Below are positions 6,491-7,632 of a stretch of 7,632 nt of DNA, one piece after another. Under the pieces are notes generated by a model. That model was not told the DNA's origin and searched no databases. It worked only from the letters and a program-made list of their open reading frames with translations. Position 1 is the first letter of the stretch, and every line of letters begins with the position of its first letter. The DNA comes from an uncultured Magnetococcales bacterium (GTDB lineage Bacteria; Pseudomonadota; Magnetococcia; Magnetococcales; Magnetaquicoccaceae). Position numbers and translations under genes: made by a program. The DNA is taken from contig CAIWLA010000662.1 of NCBI GenBank assembly GCA_903913345.1, positions 1-7,632 of the forward strand. The letters are read 5' to 3'.

Positions 6491-6575
6491 GGGTCCAGGG
6501 GGATCATCCCCCTGGTGGGGTCCGGGGCGAAGCCTAAGTCCATTTACCGGGGGAAATAATCTCCCCCGGACCCCC
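6491..6575. repeat. Nested inverted-repeat cluster between convergent genes
   Basis: Hairpin A is CCAGGGGGA (6495-6503), loop TCA, TCCCCCTGG (6507-6515). Hairpin B is CCGGGGGA (6547-6554), a seven-base loop, TCCCCCGG (6562-6569). The unit GGGTCC(A/G)GGGG occurs three times: at 6491 and 6518 on plus, and inverted near 6564-6574. The outer copies form a larger inverted repeat enclosing the whole element. It fills the gap between the convergent stops at 6473 and 6580. No T run follows the hairpins, so it looks like a dispersed repeat and not the main terminator. Confidence 0.75.
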
Positions 6576-6579
6576 ATCA

Positions 6580-7632
6580 TTATTTCTTGGGTGCTTCCTT
6601 TTTGGGTGTCTCTTTTTTCGGAGCCTCTGTTTTGGGTGGTTCTGTCTTGGGCGGTTCGGGTTCCGGGGTGACGCTGGGATCCTCGCCCAACACCTCCTGC
6701 AAGATCCATTCATACCGTTGCCGGGCCTCTTTGAGGATGGCCTCCACCTCTGCCTGTTGGGACGACATGCTGAAGTAGGCCTTTCCAAACAGAGACATGG
6801 CCTTCAAGGCACTGAGTTTTTTAAACGCGCCCCAGGCCATCACCTTGTGGGCAGCCGGGTGGCCGGCCAGACGACCGTAGGCCTGCACACATTTTTCCAC
6901 ATCGCCCATTTCATAGATGCCCATGGCCAAAATTTTACCGGCCATGGAGTTGCCCCGCATGAATCGACAGGCTTTGATCAGCAAAGGCTCCCGGCTTTTG
7001 GCAAATTTGGTCCGATGCACCAGTTTGACGACCAGGATTTCACCCGCATCGCTGCCATCGCTGATATATTTTTCCAGGATGACCACCACGGCGTTGATAT
7101 CCGCCACGCGGGTCAGTTCCAGGGCGAGGATGGCCGAGGCCTTGGCATTGTTTTTACAGAAGGAGAGGCCGCGCACCATCGGCTCGACCCCCACATCCTT
7201 GCGATTGGCCACCCCGGAGGCCAACGCGACGATGCCGGGGGAAGAATCATCGAGCAGATTCATCGCCTCCAGCATTTGTTCCAGGCTCCCTTTGCGCATG
7301 ATTTCCATGGCCCACATCAATTCGGCATCGGGTTGACCCCGTGGTGCGGCGGCAATGGTGCGAATCATGTGATTGACCGTCCCCTGTTCGGCAATCCCCT
7401 TGGCCAATGCCTCATAGGCCGTCGGACTGATGGTGGCGTAACGCAGGGCCTCGATCAACGGATTGACCCCACGCTGGGCGACAATACCGGCCACCAGATC
7501 CTCGACCAGATCCCGTCGGTTGCTCACTTTGCTCAAGGCTTCCAACAGGGAGGGGGGCTTGGCATCCTTGTGGTTCAGGATGGCGGTCACCAGTCGTTGC
7601 TGTTTGTCCAGTTCGTTTTTGACCTTGTCCAA
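6580..7632 (-). CDS. Uncharacterised alpha-helical repeat protein with Pro/Lys/Glu tail; 5' end outside window
   Basis: The frame is open to the right edge. The first codon seen is TTG, so the true start is probably beyond the window; residues here are counted from it. I do not recognise the family. Residues 14-296 divide into about nine units of 30-35 residues, most beginning L-A-x-G-I or a variant: LVAGIV (46), LAKGIA (76), LASGVA (137), LALELT (169), LAMGIY (235), MAWGAF (265). Each unit fits two helices, consistent with an alpha-alpha solenoid of HEAT/TPR-like build. Residues 297-316 form a charged helix (KEARQRYEWILQEV). The last 28 residues are a disordered tail with a period of five (PPKTE, PPKTE, APKKE, TPKKE, APKK). 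No membrane segment is visible in this part. Such solenoids usually hold protein partners; the lysine tail might contact an acidic surface, but both roles are inferred. The gene converges on the NACHT gene with 106 bp between stops. Confidence 0.8.
   Translation of the reverse strand: MDKVKNELDKQQRLVTAILNHKDAKPPSLLEALSKVSNRRDLVEDLVAGIVAQRGVNPLIEALRYATISPTAYEALAKGIAEQGTVNHMIRTIAAAPRGQPDAELMWAMEIMRKGSLEQMLEAMNLLDDSSPGIVALASGVANRKDVGVEPMVRGLSFCKNNAKASAILALELTRVADINAVVVILEKYISDGSDAGEILVVKLVHRTKFAKSREPLLIKACRFMRGNSMAGKILAMGIYEMGDVEKCVQAYGRLAGHPAAHKVMAWGAFKKLSALKAMSLFGKAYFSMSSQQAEVEAILKEARQRYEWILQEVLGEDPSVTPEPEPPKTEPPKTEAPKKETPKKEAPKK
6583..6666 (-). repeat. Low-complexity coding repeat for the Pro/Lys/Glu tail
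   Basis: The 84 bases encode PEPE, then five-residue units PPKTE, PPKTE, APKKE, TPKKE, APKK. The 15-bp period is visible in the DNA as spaced tttcggagc/ttttgggtg-like blocks. It is likely to vary in length between strains by slippage or unequal recombination. Confidence 0.8.

Overview
The window is a GC-rich stretch of a Gram-negative proteobacterial chromosome. An intact bamD gene (outer-membrane lipoprotein of the BAM complex) and hpnE (squalene/hopanoid synthesis) point to an outer membrane and probable hopanoid production. G/C-run palindromes between genes remind me of magnetotactic Magnetococcales genomes, but that placement is recollection, not proof.

Left part (1-900): the in-frame C-terminal part of a RecF/OLD-like AAA ATPase enters from the left edge. 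It keeps the terminal THSP segment but seems to have lost an internal block and the Walker B acidic pair. It ends 23 bp from the 3' end of a tRNA-Gly(CCC) gene on the minus strand, which has a good sigma-70 promoter. A short imperfect direct repeat brackets the tRNA.

Middle part (905-3822): three plus-strand genes in close order. These are an FmdE-like domain protein, hpnE (overlapping it by 4 bp, ATGA) and bamD (42 bp further on). The first two are probably translationally coupled. bamD may be read through or may have its own weak promoter.

Right part (3889-6575): a large stand-alone STAND/NACHT-type NTPase. It has an uncharacterised N-terminal region of about 260 residues, a P-loop NTPase core, a helical region and a C-terminal run of nine to eleven pentapeptide repeats. 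It is bracketed by G/C palindromes and closed by a strong intrinsic terminator that includes its stop codon. The layout resembles bacterial NLR-like sensors and it is the best candidate here for an undescribed immune or signalling protein. No partner gene is visible in the window.

Convergent to it (6580-7632, minus strand) is the C-terminal part of a protein made of about nine alpha-helical repeats of 30-35 residues, with a Pro/Lys/Glu tail of five-residue periodicity. I do not recognise this family. No stretch longer than 300 bases lacks a gene. No CRISPR array, insertion sequence or riboswitch was seen.
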